Position numbers and translations under genes: made by a program | Part shown: in pieces, positions 25,702 to 34,427 of the stretch | How the letters are laid out: each line of letters begins with the position of its first letter | Numbering within the stretch: the first letter of the stretch is position 1 | Notes under the pieces: model-generated | Database searches by the model: none | What the model saw: the letters and a program-made list of their open reading frames with translations, nothing else | Told to the model about the DNA's origin: nothing | From: CAZKBP01 sp964551015 | Lineage (GTDB): Bacteria > Bacteroidota > Bacteroidia > Cytophagales > Microscillaceae | Direction of reading: 5' to 3' | DNA: 54,824 nucleotides | Assembly: GCA_964551015.1 (NCBI GenBank) | Contig: CAZKBP010000038.1 | Coordinates: 1-54,824, forward strand

Positions 25702-26634
25702 CTAAACCCCCAAAATTTCTCTGGCACGTTGCTCGTCTTTTACCAATTGTGCTTGCATGGCCTCGAGGCTTTCAAAAGTGGCATCTCCTCGGATTTTTTG
25801 GATAAACTCTAGCCTCAGTTTTTCCCCGTAAATTTCTTGCTGAAAATCAAAGATATTTACCTCAATGCGGTGTTTAGGATCGCCTTTGAGCGTGGGGCGA
25901 TTACCAATATAGAGCATGCCTTGTAAGGTTTGATCCCGCACGTAAGCTTTAACCGCGTAGATACCATCGGCGGGAATGAGCTTGTAATCTTCGGGCACTT
26001 CCAGATTGGCGGTGGGGAAGCCAATTTGCCGACCCAATTGGTCGCCGTGTACGACTTCGCCCCGTATTCCGTAGGCATAACCTAAGTATTGATTTGCTTT
26101 TTGAATCGCTCCTTCTAAGAGGGCATTCCGAATTTTGGTGGAGCTTACCCCCACGTGATCAATATCTTCTCGTGGGATTTCTTCCACGGTAAAATCATAG
26201 CGATTGGCATTTTCGGTCAGGTAATCAAAACCTCCTTCGCGGTTTTTTCCGAAGCGATGATCGTAGCCAATGACCAATTTTTGGGTGCCCACGCCTTGCC
26301 GGTAAATCTTTTGAATAAATGCCTCTGGACTTAGCTGGGAAAATTCTTCGGTAAAAGGGAGAATGAGCAAGCGGTCAATGCCTTGTTTTTCCAGCAAATA
26401 GGTCTTTTCTTCAATTGTTGAGAGCAACTTCAGGTCGGTTTTTCCCTTGGAAAGCACGATGCGTGGGTGGGGCCAGAAGGTAATGACCACACTTTCGCCC
26501 TGGTGTCTTTGACTAATTTCTTGCAAGCGGGCTAGGATTTTCTGATGGCCGAGATGTACGCCATCAAAGGTTCCACTCGTAACTACGGCAAAGTCAGGTT
26601 TCTCGAAAGCGTCCAGCCCCTCGTATACTTTCAT
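25702..26634 (-). CDS. ribF: Bifunctional riboflavin kinase / FAD synthetase
   Basis: The N-terminal half is the FAD synthetase (adenylyltransferase) domain with TSGTFDGVHLGHQKIL, and VIGYDHRFGKNREGG later. The C-terminal half is riboflavin kinase: GRQIGFPTANLEVP and an IPADGIYAV segment, ending in RLEFIQKIRGDATFES. It converts riboflavin to FMN and then FAD. Length 310 residues, normal. The ATG at 26634 is the first. truB lies 221 bases upstream on the same strand, and a possible own promoter is at 26817-26824. Confidence 0.96.
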   Translation of the reverse strand: MKVYEGLDAFEKPDFAVVTSGTFDGVHLGHQKILARLQEISQRHQGESVVITFWPHPRIVLSKGKTDLKLLSTIEEKTYLLEKQGIDRLLILPFTEEFSQLSPEAFIQKIYRQGVGTQKLVIGYDHRFGKNREGGFDYLTENANRYDFTVEEIPREDIDHVGVSSTKIRNALLEGAIQKANQYLGYAYGIRGEVVHGDQLGRQIGFPTANLEVPEDYKLIPADGIYAVKAYVRDQTLQGMLYIGNRPTLKGDPKHRIEVNIFDFQQEIYGEKLRLEFIQKIRGDATFESLEAMQAQLVKDEQRAREILGV

Positions 26635-26816
26635 ATTGTTTTGGGTTTTTGGCTTGGAAATTATCTGGAGTATATTTTTGGACTACAAAACTCCACTTCT
26701 GGAACCTGATTTCAGGAATTTTTTCAGTAATAGCTCAATTACTTCAAAATTTCATTTCATCAGAACCCAAAATCGAGTTTTTCGCTTCTAAATCAATCCT
26801 CCAGACAATTTCTCTG

Positions 26817-26824
26817 CAAATATA
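26817..26824 (-). promoter_or_regulatory. Candidate -7 box (TATATTTG) for ribF
   Basis: An exact TAnnTTTG on the minus strand between truB and ribF. The -33 position has only a T-rich stretch (TTTTAA near 26845-26850). The leader to ribF would be about 175 nt; I see no FMN-riboswitch-like conserved segments in it. The rest of the gap (26635-26855) shows nothing else. Confidence 0.35.
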
Positions 26825-26855
26825 AATTTTATTCGGCACTCCGATTAAAATCAGC

Positions 26856-27563
26856 TCAGGAATTCTCAGCGATTTCGCTCCGAATCTGAGCCACCAACTG
26901 ATCTAAGGCGTGGGCATTTTCTACCCGAAATTCACCGATTTGGGTTCTTCTCAACTCGGAAAGATAGGCACCTGCTGCTACTGCTTTTCCAAAATCATAG
27001 GCCAGGCTACGGATATAAGTGCCTTTGGAGCATTTTACTCGAAATTTTACGGTGGGCATCTCAATTTGCGTGATCTCAAACTCCTCAATGGTGATTTGAC
27101 GCGGTTTGATTTCTACTTCTTGCCCCTTACGCGCCTTTTTGTAGAGACGCTCCCCCTCTACTTTGACCGCAGAGTACAGGGGAGGTAATTGCTCGATGGT
27201 GCCTAAGAATTTTTGTGTAGTGTCAAGGATCAAATGTTCATCCACGTGGCCGAGATCAAATTCCTGATCTACTTCGGTTTCGGCGTCATAAGAGGGAGTC
27301 GTTTGCCCCAAACGAAAAGCCCCTGTATATTCTTTGACTTGCCCCATGTATTCCTGCAACTGCTTGGTTTTCTTGCCCGTGGCAATGATGAGCAAGCCAG
27401 TTGCCAAAGGATCAAGCGTTCCGGCATGCCCTACCTTCATGCGCTTGCCTTCATATTTAGAAACTGCGTAACGAATTTTATTGACGACATCAAAAGAAGT
27501 CCACTCCAGCGGCTTATCCACCAGAAGTAGTTCTCCTTCTCGGAAATTGAAAGTTTTAGGCAT
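26856..27563 (-). CDS. truB: tRNA pseudouridine synthase B
   Basis: TruB makes pseudouridine 55 in the T-loop of most tRNAs. Family motifs: LLVDKPLEWTSFDVVNKIR at the N-terminus, then KVGHAGTLDPLATGLLII with catalytic D51. Further on are PPLYSAVKVEGERLYKKAR and CSKGTYIRSLAYDFG. Its 235 residues make it a short TruB lacking the extra C-terminal PUA-like extension, as is usual in Bacteroidota. The gene start ATG is at 27563, and 243 bases of AT-rich sequence without recognisable features lie upstream. Confidence 0.95.
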   Translation of the reverse strand: MPKTFNFREGELLLVDKPLEWTSFDVVNKIRYAVSKYEGKRMKVGHAGTLDPLATGLLIIATGKKTKQLQEYMGQVKEYTGAFRLGQTTPSYDAETEVDQEFDLGHVDEHLILDTTQKFLGTIEQLPPLYSAVKVEGERLYKKARKGQEVEIKPRQITIEEFEITQIEMPTVKFRVKCSKGTYIRSLAYDFGKAVAAGAYLSELRRTQIGEFRVENAHALDQLVAQIRSEIAENS

Positions 27564-27806
27564 GAATTCTATATTTTAAGCATTTAGATATAAAAACCTT
27601 GGAAAATCGACGAGCAAGCCTTGAAAAAGACGTTCACAACCCATAGCTCTCCCTAAACAACTCTTAGCTCTTAAAACTATCTATATTTTTGAATGTTAAA
27701 ATAAAATGGTCGGACAAGCGAAAAATTACAAAAATCAAGCATCATCAGGTTTTTATCTCGACTGTAAAAGTCCAGCTACTAATTCCTCAATATAGAATTA
27801 TACGAT

Positions 27807-28253
27807 ATGATACTCAGCAAACCGCAAGGCAGATCACAGCAAGCCATGATGTTTTTTCTGGTGCTGTGCTACGCTGGATTATTTTTCTTAATTTATCAGC
27901 TCTGGAGCCAGCAGGAACCTTCTCTCTGGACTTATGGAGGGGCTTTATTGATTATACTGATCGCGGTACCGATTACGATTCGAAATTTTTCTAATTATAA
28001 GATCATTCAAGCGGGCAAAGGCCGGATTACAGTAGATTATCGCTTTCGTTTACAGCAAAAAAGATTTGAGTTGGAAGATTTAGAAGATGTTAAAGAAGAA
28101 ACCATCAAAACTTTTAATACTGAATACAAGCTACTTAGCCTTCACTTTGGCAACGGTTTTTTGGAAATTAGCAATCAGGAATATACAAATTATGAAAAAC
28201 TAAAAGCCTACGTGGATAAAAATAAACCCAAACGCAAAAAAACAAAGTTATAA
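27807..28253 (+). CDS. Small membrane protein with two helices, unknown
   Basis: A 148-residue protein with two hydrophobic helices (about residues 14-32 and 42-58) and a cytoplasmic C-terminal part that is beta-rich and then strongly basic (KPKRKKTKL). The soluble part (KGRITVDYRFRLQQKRFELE to LLSLHFGNGFLEIS) looks like a bacterial PH-type beta sandwich, which is only an impression. It is transcribed alone and converges with pyrD with 6 bases between the stops. No specific family is recognised. Confidence 0.7.
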   Translation: MILSKPQGRSQQAMMFFLVLCYAGLFFLIYQLWSQQEPSLWTYGGALLIILIAVPITIRNFSNYKIIQAGKGRITVDYRFRLQQKRFELEDLEDVKEETIKTFNTEYKLLSLHFGNGFLEISNQEYTNYEKLKAYVDKNKPKRKKTKL

Positions 28254-28259
28254 AAATCA

Positions 28260-29300
28260 CTACTCGAATCCTTTTTTCTTCAATTTACGGGTAATCTTTT
28301 TCACGATGCCCGGGCCTTCGTAGACAAATCCCGTGTAAATCTGTACCAAGTCAGCCCCTGCTTCTAATTTTTCTAGGGCATCTTCTGCCGTTTGGATGCC
28401 TCCTACCCCGATCACGGGAAAAGCATGCTTACCCTTTTCTTTCAAATAACGGATTACTTCCGTGGCTCTTTGCTTAAGTGGTTGTCCACTCAAGCCCCCT
28501 GCTCCCATACGCGCTACCTCCTCAGAGGTAGTTTTTAAATCATCGCGACTAATCGTGGTGTTGGTCGCAATGACACCCGAGATTCCAGAGGCAATCACGA
28601 CTTCAATGACTTCATCTAATTGTGGATTGCTCAGATCGGGAGCAATTTTTAGGAGAATCGGTTTTGGCTTTTTTTTGCTATGATTTATAGCTTGAAGGGA
28701 TTCTAATATTTTTTGCAGTGGCTCTTTATCTTGTAATTCTCTTAAACCTGGCGTATTGGGAGAGCTCACATTCACTACAAAATAATCCACGTGATTAAAC
28801 AAGCCTTCAAAGCACTTTATATAATCATCCAGCGCAGATTCGTTGGGGGTGATTTTGTTTTTGCCAATATTGCCACCAATCCATACGGAGCGATTTTGTC
28901 TTTTGAGTCTTTGGATGCTTTCTTCCAAGCCTTGATTATTAAAACCCATTCGATTAATGAGTGCCTGATCTTTTTTGAGGCGAAAAAGGCGAGGCTTCGG
29001 ATTACCTGCCTGTGGCTGAGGCGTAATGGTGCCAATCTCTACAAAGCCAAAACCAAAAGCTTCCCAGGCTGGAATTAACTCGGCATTCTTGTCAAAACCT
29101 GCCGCTAGGCCGATTGGGTTTTTAAACCTTAAACCAAATACTTCTTTGGGAATTTCTGGACAACGACTGGCGTAAGCAACACGACAAAGCGGAGCTACCC
29201 CCGGGATTTTGAAAGCAAACTTGAGCGTGGTAAATACCATCCGATGAACCTGCTCGGCAGCAAATTGGAAAAGAATCGGTTGGATTAAATATTTATACAT
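28260..29300 (-). CDS. pyrD: Dihydroorotate dehydrogenase (quinone), class 2
   Basis: This membrane-associated flavoenzyme oxidises dihydroorotate to orotate with quinone in pyrimidine synthesis. The N-terminal helix region (YLIQPILFQFAAEQVHRMVF) is the class 2 membrane-contact segment. FMN and substrate motifs: NPIGLAAGFDKNAE, GFVEIGTITPQPQ, RMGFNNQG, and NVSSPNTPGLRELQ, where class 2 enzymes carry the catalytic serine. KIAPDLS and GVGGIQTAEDALEKLEAGAD follow, then VQIYTGFVYEGP. At 346 residues it is typical. The start ATG is at 29300. Confidence 0.96.
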   Translation of the reverse strand: MYKYLIQPILFQFAAEQVHRMVFTTLKFAFKIPGVAPLCRVAYASRCPEIPKEVFGLRFKNPIGLAAGFDKNAELIPAWEAFGFGFVEIGTITPQPQAGNPKPRLFRLKKDQALINRMGFNNQGLEESIQRLKRQNRSVWIGGNIGKNKITPNESALDDYIKCFEGLFNHVDYFVVNVSSPNTPGLRELQDKEPLQKILESLQAINHSKKKPKPILLKIAPDLSNPQLDEVIEVVIASGISGVIATNTTISRDDLKTTSEEVARMGAGGLSGQPLKQRATEVIRYLKEKGKHAFPVIGVGGIQTAEDALEKLEAGADLVQIYTGFVYEGPGIVKKITRKLKKKGFE

Positions 29301-29452
29301 TTTGATGAGTTATCTGTTTTTGTGGGCGTCGCCTGATCAAGCACAGGGTACAAAACCAAAAAAAGGTCTAAAATATGAATAAGATTCCTTAGGAAAAGGA
29401 ACAAAACGAATATTTTCTTTATCTTCCATCCATTCATTGACTGACAAAAATT

Positions 29453-29599
29453 ATGAACGTTACTCCTGTCATCTTGATCGCCTCGGTGATTATTTTACAT
29501 TTTGTAGTAGGAATCGGATACTTGTTATACAAAATTAGTGGCTCATCCAGATCTTCCCAAAAAAATATAAAGGAAGAAAAGGATGTAAATACTCCCTGA
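29453..29599 (+). CDS. Mini membrane protein (48 aa)
   Basis: A short frame from the ATG at 29453 to the TGA at 29599. The product has a single hydrophobic helix (TPVILIASVIILHFVVGIGY, about residues 4-23), followed by a polar, charged tail (SSRSSQKNIKEEKDVNTP). The single-pass layout with a charged C-terminus is typical of genuine mini-proteins, and the frame is free of stops. It lies between pyrD (divergent) and the penicillin-acylase gene (115 bases downstream, same strand). Function unknown, and it remains unproven that it is expressed. Confidence 0.5.
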   Translation: MNVTPVILIASVIILHFVVGIGYLLYKISGSSRSSQKNIKEEKDVNTP

Positions 29600-29714
29600 A
29601 ACAACTTGGATTATTTTCTTCTCTGATCTTCTCTCCTTTCAGATTTTTCTTTTAAGTTTAGAAAAATACTAGAAAATCTATTCAAAATTCTAAAAATCTA
29701 ATCACTGAGGAGTC

Positions 29715-31817
29715 ATGAATTTGTATAAAGCTTACCTGAGAGGGCTTTTCTGCCTAAATCTCATCTCCATTTTATTACTGGGTGCTTGCCAAACTACCCA
29801 ATCCCAGAGCACTGAAATCCTTTGGGATAGCTGGGGCGTTCCGCACATTTTTGCCAAGAACAAAGCCGAATTATTTCGTGCCTTTGGCTGGTCGCAAATG
29901 CATAGCCACGGCAATTTAATCCTAGAGCTTTACGCCAAATCGAGGGGAAGAGCCGCTGAATACTGGGGTGCTGATTATCTGCAGAATGACCAGTTGGTGC
30001 ATACCATGCGCTTTCCTGAGATGGCTAGTCGCTGGGTCAAGGAACAAAAACCTGAGATGCAAGCTTATCTGGTAGAATTCGTGGCAGGAATCAATGCCTA
30101 CGCCGAGGCTCACCCGGAAACCATTGAAGCCAAAAACAAAACGATCTTACCTGTCCAGCCTGAGGACGTCATGGCACATTATCTCTTCGTGATTTATACT
30201 CGCTTCGTGGGGGGAGATGAGCTTGGGCGTGCCCAACGCTGGGGTCGCAAGGGTTCAAATACGTACGCAATTGCCCCTTCACGCTCGGCCAGTGGGAAAG
30301 CGATGCTAGTGCAAAATCCACATCTGCCCTGGTTTGGAGAATTTTTGTTTTATGAAGCGCATTTGAACGCTCCCGGCGTGAATTTGTACGGTGCTACTTT
30401 GATCGGCTTTCCTACGGTTGGGATTGGATTTAATGATAAACTTGGCTGGAGCCATACCAACAATACGATCGATAATGCAGATACTTACGAACTCACGCTC
30501 AAAGATCAAGGCTATCTCTGGGATGGAGAAGTCAAAGATTTGCAAGTATCTACATTTACCCTCAAAGTAAAAGGCGAAGATGGGGATATGGAAACGCGAG
30601 AAATAACCCGCTATGAATCTCTACACGGCCCTATTCTCAAAAAAGAAGAAAATAAAGCCATTTCTATTCGAATGCCGGGCTACGACCGCCCCGACCCCGC
30701 TTACCAATGGTGGAAAATGGGCACCGCGCAGAGCCTAGAAGAGTTTCAATCTGCTTTGAAAATGCTTCAGATTCCCTTTTTCAATGTGATGTATGCCGAC
30801 CAAACGGGCAATATTTTCTATATGTTCAATGGTTTAGTACCCAAAAGGCCCACGGGCGACTGGAGTTACTGGAACAGTCTGATTCCAGGCGATCAATCGG
30901 ATTTGCTTTGGACAGAAACACACGGCTACGAAGAACTACCCAAAGTCACCAATCCCGAATCAGGCTGGCTCCAGAATGCCAATGATCCCCCTTGGACAAG
31001 TACCTTCCCCCGTAAGCTCGATCCCAAGGATTTTCCATCTTATCTGGCTCCCGTGGAGATGTATTTCCGCCCTCAGCGAGCTGTAGAAATGGTCGATAGT
31101 GATGAATCCATCACTTTTGAGGAATTGGTAGATTATAAGCTTTCTACAAAAATGGGACTGGCGGATCGGATTCTGGATGATCTTTTCGCGGCCATTGATC
31201 AATATGGGGGCGAATTGGCCAAAGAAGCCAAGCAGGTACTCGAGGATTGGGATCGAGAAGCCAACGCTGATAGCAAAGGGGCTTGGTTGTTTTTCCAGTG
31301 GGCGCGCGCGCTCAACCCTTGGGATGGTAGTAATTATGCGCAGCCTTGGCAATTAGAAAAAGCCCGTACCACTCCCGACGGCCTCGCTCGTCCCGAAGAA
31401 GCCGTAAAATTGCTAGAAACGGTAGCGCAAAAATTCAAGAAAGCTTATGGTAAATTAGATGTAGCCTGGGGTGAAAAATACCGCATTCGCTACAACAATC
31501 TAGATTTGCCTGGCAATGGCGCCGACGGAGGAATGGGCGTATTTCGGGTAGCTTGGCAGGGAGGTCGGGACGAAGACCAAATCATCATCGGAGGAGGCGA
31601 TTCTTGGGTATCTATTATTGAATTTGGTGATCGAGTTAAGGCGAAAGTCCTGCTGAGTTATGGCAACTCTACCCAGAAAGGTTCTCCTCATTATGGCGAT
31701 CAACTCGAGCTCTTCTCCAAAAAAGAAATGCGCGATGCTTGGTTTTACCGAGAAGACATTGAGCAGCATTTAGAAAAAACAGAGGTTTGGGTGGACGGAA
31801 GCTTTCAGGAAAAATAG
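29715..31817 (+). CDS. Penicillin-acylase-family lipoprotein
   Basis: A signal sequence with lipobox LLGAC (lipidated C25) leads into an Ntn-hydrolase precursor. The alpha part opens with ILWDSWGVPHIFAKN and FGWSQMHSHGNL. The autoprocessing site is the serine S181 in RKGSNTYAI, giving the catalytic N-terminal Ser of the beta chain. Then come NPHLPW, IGFPTVGIGFNDKLGWSHT and N-rich substrate-site segments. Members cleave penicillins, acyl-homoserine lactones or other amides; the true substrate is unknown. Length 700 residues is slightly short of the longest family members but complete. A clear Shine-Dalgarno-like GAGGAG lies 6 bases before the ATG, rare in this window. Confidence 0.93.
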   Translation: MNLYKAYLRGLFCLNLISILLLGACQTTQSQSTEILWDSWGVPHIFAKNKAELFRAFGWSQMHSHGNLILELYAKSRGRAAEYWGADYLQNDQLVHTMRFPEMASRWVKEQKPEMQAYLVEFVAGINAYAEAHPETIEAKNKTILPVQPEDVMAHYLFVIYTRFVGGDELGRAQRWGRKGSNTYAIAPSRSASGKAMLVQNPHLPWFGEFLFYEAHLNAPGVNLYGATLIGFPTVGIGFNDKLGWSHTNNTIDNADTYELTLKDQGYLWDGEVKDLQVSTFTLKVKGEDGDMETREITRYESLHGPILKKEENKAISIRMPGYDRPDPAYQWWKMGTAQSLEEFQSALKMLQIPFFNVMYADQTGNIFYMFNGLVPKRPTGDWSYWNSLIPGDQSDLLWTETHGYEELPKVTNPESGWLQNANDPPWTSTFPRKLDPKDFPSYLAPVEMYFRPQRAVEMVDSDESITFEELVDYKLSTKMGLADRILDDLFAAIDQYGGELAKEAKQVLEDWDREANADSKGAWLFFQWARALNPWDGSNYAQPWQLEKARTTPDGLARPEEAVKLLETVAQKFKKAYGKLDVAWGEKYRIRYNNLDLPGNGADGGMGVFRVAWQGGRDEDQIIIGGGDSWVSIIEFGDRVKAKVLLSYGNSTQKGSPHYGDQLELFSKKEMRDAWFYREDIEQHLEKTEVWVDGSFQEK

Positions 31818-31897
31818 AACCATCTGATGGTGCTTTTGACAAAAAAGCGGTCGTTAGGCAGCTCGCAAAGCTACTGAAAGTCAATAACTTATTCACA

Positions 31898-31926
31898 AGA
31901 AAAAGGTCTGTCGGGAGACAGACCTT
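31898..31926 (-). terminator. Intrinsic terminator of the minus-strand gene run ending at 31980
   Basis: A perfect 10-bp stem (AAGGTCTGTC at 31903-31912 with 31917-31926) has a GGGA loop. On the minus strand it is followed by a T-run (CCTTTTTCTTG). It lies 54 bases after the lipoprotein stop. The plus strand has no T-run, although the penicillin-acylase gene ends nearby; a weaker hairpin at 31819-31837 (ACCAT/ATGGT then GCTTTT) could serve that gene. Confidence 0.85.
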
Positions 31927-31979
31927 GTAAGAATACATGCTAGGAACGTGAGCAAAATCAATAACTAAGCCAAGCGCTC

Positions 31980-32753
31980 TTACTTCCCATAACGCCCCCC
32001 ACGTGAGCGGGTAGAGCTTCCGGAGCGAGAAGAGCTTCGGCTGGTACGAGAGCTGCGAGAGTAGCGGCTAGGATTACTTTTTACTTTTTGTTGGAAAGAA
32101 GAGAGTTGTCTCTGTTGTTGTGCTCTTTGGTAGAAGTTAGGATTGGTCGCGCGTGCCGTGGCACTGCTAGTTCCGTAAGAATTTTTTGTGCCTGTACCAT
32201 AGTAAGCACGACCACTGGTGCTGGGGTTGCTACGATAGCGGCTGTAATCCGTGTAAGTACTTCGGTACACAGGGCGTCCGGCCATCATATGAAACATAGA
32301 ACTCATAAAAGCATATTGTCCATAGAAAGCCCAAAAGGAGTTCCCACTGTTATCGCGACGCCATTCTCCATATTTGGGATTACCCACGGCGGTATTGAAG
32401 CCCGGAGGGGCGGGTGCCTTATGAATCTTGCCGTCCGTAGATTTGGAAGCTAGTTCTAAGCCCATATTTTCTAGATTTTGAGCAAAGAATACTTCACTCA
32501 CGTCTTTCCATTCGGTGACCTTAGGCTCAGGTAGGCTATCGTCGATATTGGTTTTGATGCGATATTTGTGTTGGTATAAATCTTTACTCTCATCCAACTG
32601 CATATCATAGAGAATAATAGAAAAAGATTCTTCATCCATCATATCTCTAATGAGTAAATCTACGGGACTTGGGCCTTCGTATTTACTTTCGGAGCTACAG
32701 GAAACCAAGAAAAGGCTGAATAGTATTCCTGCGTACAAAGCTAAGTTTCTCAT
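31980..32753 (-). CDS. Lipoprotein with Ser/Arg-rich C-terminus
   Basis: The signal peptide (RNLALYAGILFSLFLVSC) ends at a lipobox with Cys near residue 19. Residues ~20-110 are acidic and globular (LLIRDMMDEESFSIILYDMQ). A segment with W/Y/F-rich spacing follows (SFWAFYGQYAFMSSMFHMM). From about residue 165 to the end the chain is low-complexity, rich in Ser, Tyr, Arg, Thr and Gly, ending in an RS-type tail. I recognise no named family for the core. It follows a DUF4178 gene by 68 bases and is the last gene before a strong terminator, so it probably belongs to that transcript. Confidence 0.78.
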   Translation of the reverse strand: MRNLALYAGILFSLFLVSCSSESKYEGPSPVDLLIRDMMDEESFSIILYDMQLDESKDLYQHKYRIKTNIDDSLPEPKVTEWKDVSEVFFAQNLENMGLELASKSTDGKIHKAPAPPGFNTAVGNPKYGEWRRDNSGNSFWAFYGQYAFMSSMFHMMAGRPVYRSTYTDYSRYRSNPSTSGRAYYGTGTKNSYGTSSATARATNPNFYQRAQQQRQLSSFQQKVKSNPSRYSRSSRTSRSSSRSGSSTRSRGGRYGK

Positions 32754-32821
32754 AATTTAATGAATTTATCGATTTCGGTTCTTGGAGTATAAATGAATTT
32801 TATCGTGAAAATGTGGCCTCA

Positions 32822-33364
32822 CTAAGGTATAATGATATTGGAGAACTCGAACTCTTGCACCACTTTTCCGGCGGCAGCACTGAATTGATGTTCGCCCCAT
32901 TGATCTATACCGACGAGTTTGTCTTTACTTTTATTGTAATAAGACCACGAGACAAGCTCTTGCCAATTGTCGTCTTCTATGTTTCGGAAATAACCAATCC
33001 CCTCAGATTCACGATAGAAGGTTTCTCCCTCGTAAGTGATGCGGGTAGGGGCTGTATTATTTTGCTGAACATATTGGGGAATATCTTCATCAATCTCAAA
33101 GAGGTTGATTTTTCTCATCATCGTGCATTCTAGCTCGTCATCTACTTCCAGATGGAGATAAAACGTTTCATCGGCCGTTTTGAGTTGGAATTCGTCTGTG
33201 AAAAAATCGTCTCCCCAATCGTACTCATATACTTCGGTCACCTGCCAAGTCTTTAAATCATAATCCAAGAAAGCGTCTTTGACTAGGTCAGTCACTCTCA
33301 CGTTGGCAGGATCGTAGAGCGGTTCTTCCTCCTCTTTTTTCTTTTTAAACCATCCAAATACCAT
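32822..33364 (-). CDS. DUF4178-like protein
   Basis: This 180-residue soluble protein opens with a lysine/glutamate run (KKKKEEEE). It then shows a DUF4178-like pattern: VTDLVKDAFLDYDLKTWQVT, EYDWGDDFFTDEFQLKT, FYLHLEVDDELE, and later ITYEGETFYRESEGIGYF and LVSWSYYNKSKDKLVGIDQW. DUF4178 genes often sit near polyamine genes or small lipoproteins; here the downstream neighbour is a lipoprotein. Function is unknown. A TACCTTTA box (7 of 8 to the -7 consensus) lies just upstream at 33387-33394 on the minus strand. Confidence 0.65.
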   Translation of the reverse strand: MVFGWFKKKKEEEEPLYDPANVRVTDLVKDAFLDYDLKTWQVTEVYEYDWGDDFFTDEFQLKTADETFYLHLEVDDELECTMMRKINLFEIDEDIPQYVQQNNTAPTRITYEGETFYRESEGIGYFRNIEDDNWQELVSWSYYNKSKDKLVGIDQWGEHQFSAAAGKVVQEFEFSNIIIP

Positions 33365-33441
33365 GGGCGATATTGATTATTTTATATAAAGGTACGTATA
33401 AATTATTTCAAAAGATAAAGATTCAAATACAGAATTCCAAG

Positions 33442-34149
33442 CTAGAGATAGTACCCGGGATGATTTGCTTGACCCGAGTCTTGAACAAAACCATTTTTAC
33501 ATTCCAAGATACGAGCCGGGAAATTATGCACCAGATGATGATTATGGGTCGCCATAAAAATAGCTGTCCCGCTTTTGTTGATCCTCAAAAAAAGCTGGAG
33601 AATTTCCTCGGCTACCTCTGGGTCAAGATTCCCCGTGGGTTCGTCCGCCAGTAGAATCAAGGGTTCGTTGATCAGGGCGCGCGCAATGGCGAGGCGTTGC
33701 TGTTCACCTCCTGAGAGTTGGTGAGGCATACGGCCACTGGCTCCGCTCAAACCCACTTGCATGAGTACTTCGGCCAGGCGATGACGCATTTTGTTCTGGT
33801 CTGACCAGCCCGTAGCCCGCATCACAAAGAGTAGATTGTCGGCCACGTTACGATCATAGAAAAGCTGAAAATCTTGAAAGATAATGCCCAGTTTTCTTCT
33901 CAAGAAAGGAATAGACTTGCGATCAATCTGGGGGAGAGAGAAGCCCACCACCTGAACCGAACCTTTGACCACGGGTATGTCCGCATAGAGGGTTTTGAGT
34001 AAGGAGCTTTTACCACTCCCTGTCCGGCCAATGAGATAGACAAAATCTCCCTTGGGAATGCTGAAATTCACCTTTTTGAGCACTAGATTTTGTTTTTGGT
34101 AGATATACGTGTCTTTTACTTCTACCACGAATTCCGAATCTAGAAACAT
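33442..34149 (-). CDS. ftsE: FtsE-like ABC transporter ATPase
   Basis: A 235-residue ABC ATPase with Walker A GRTGSGKSS (K47), the Q-loop IIFQDFQLFYDRNV, signature LSGGEQQRLAIARAL, Walker B LLADEPTGNLD and the H-loop MATHNHHLV. The FQDFQLL-type Q-loop and FLRRKLG preceding it are characteristic of FtsE, which with FtsX controls septal peptidoglycan hydrolases. No ftsX is adjacent; in this phylum it is often elsewhere. The ATG at 34149 is chosen over an in-frame TTG two codons earlier. It follows the 67-residue gene by 10 bases. Confidence 0.87.
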   Translation of the reverse strand: MFLDSEFVVEVKDTYIYQKQNLVLKKVNFSIPKGDFVYLIGRTGSGKSSLLKTLYADIPVVKGSVQVVGFSLPQIDRKSIPFLRRKLGIIFQDFQLFYDRNVADNLLFVMRATGWSDQNKMRHRLAEVLMQVGLSGASGRMPHQLSGGEQQRLAIARALINEPLILLADEPTGNLDPEVAEEILQLFLRINKSGTAIFMATHNHHLVHNFPARILECKNGFVQDSGQANHPGYYL

Positions 34150-34159
34150 AGGCAAAAAC

Positions 34160-34363
34160 TCAGATTTCTAATTTTTGTAATTTCCCGAAAGGGAGCGCAT
34201 CAATCACCTTACGGAGTGCTTCTTCCTTTCCTTGGAGGCCATATTTTTCTAGTTTTTTGAGGGGACGATCGGCTCGAAAGTAGGCCACCAACACGAATTT
34301 GTCATCCCGAAGTTGGATATAATCTGGAATTTTTGCCTTGCCTTTTACTTTGATAATGTACAT
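34160..34363 (-). CDS. Small conserved-looking protein upstream of ftsE
   Basis: A 67-residue basic protein beginning YIIKVKGKAKIPDYIQLRDD. It seems to be a small alpha/beta domain: two strands, a helix RADRPLKKLEKYGL, then KEEALRKVIDALPFGKLQKLEI. No signal or membrane segment. The ATG at 34363 is used; a TTG at 34375 would add four residues. The close spacing (10 bases to ftsE, 64 bases from fsa) suggests one transcript. I do not recognise a function. Confidence 0.7.
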   Translation of the reverse strand: MYIIKVKGKAKIPDYIQLRDDKFVLVAYFRADRPLKKLEKYGLQGKEEALRKVIDALPFGKLQKLEI

Positions 34364-34427
34364 AGATGCTACCAATGAGAGTCGTCCTGATTAAACTAGG
34401 AAAAAGCAAAATTGGTTAGAACAATTT

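Noticed and set aside
26635..26855. FMN riboswitch before ribF
   Set aside because: The leader lacks the conserved FMN-riboswitch segments; only a candidate -7 box is visible.
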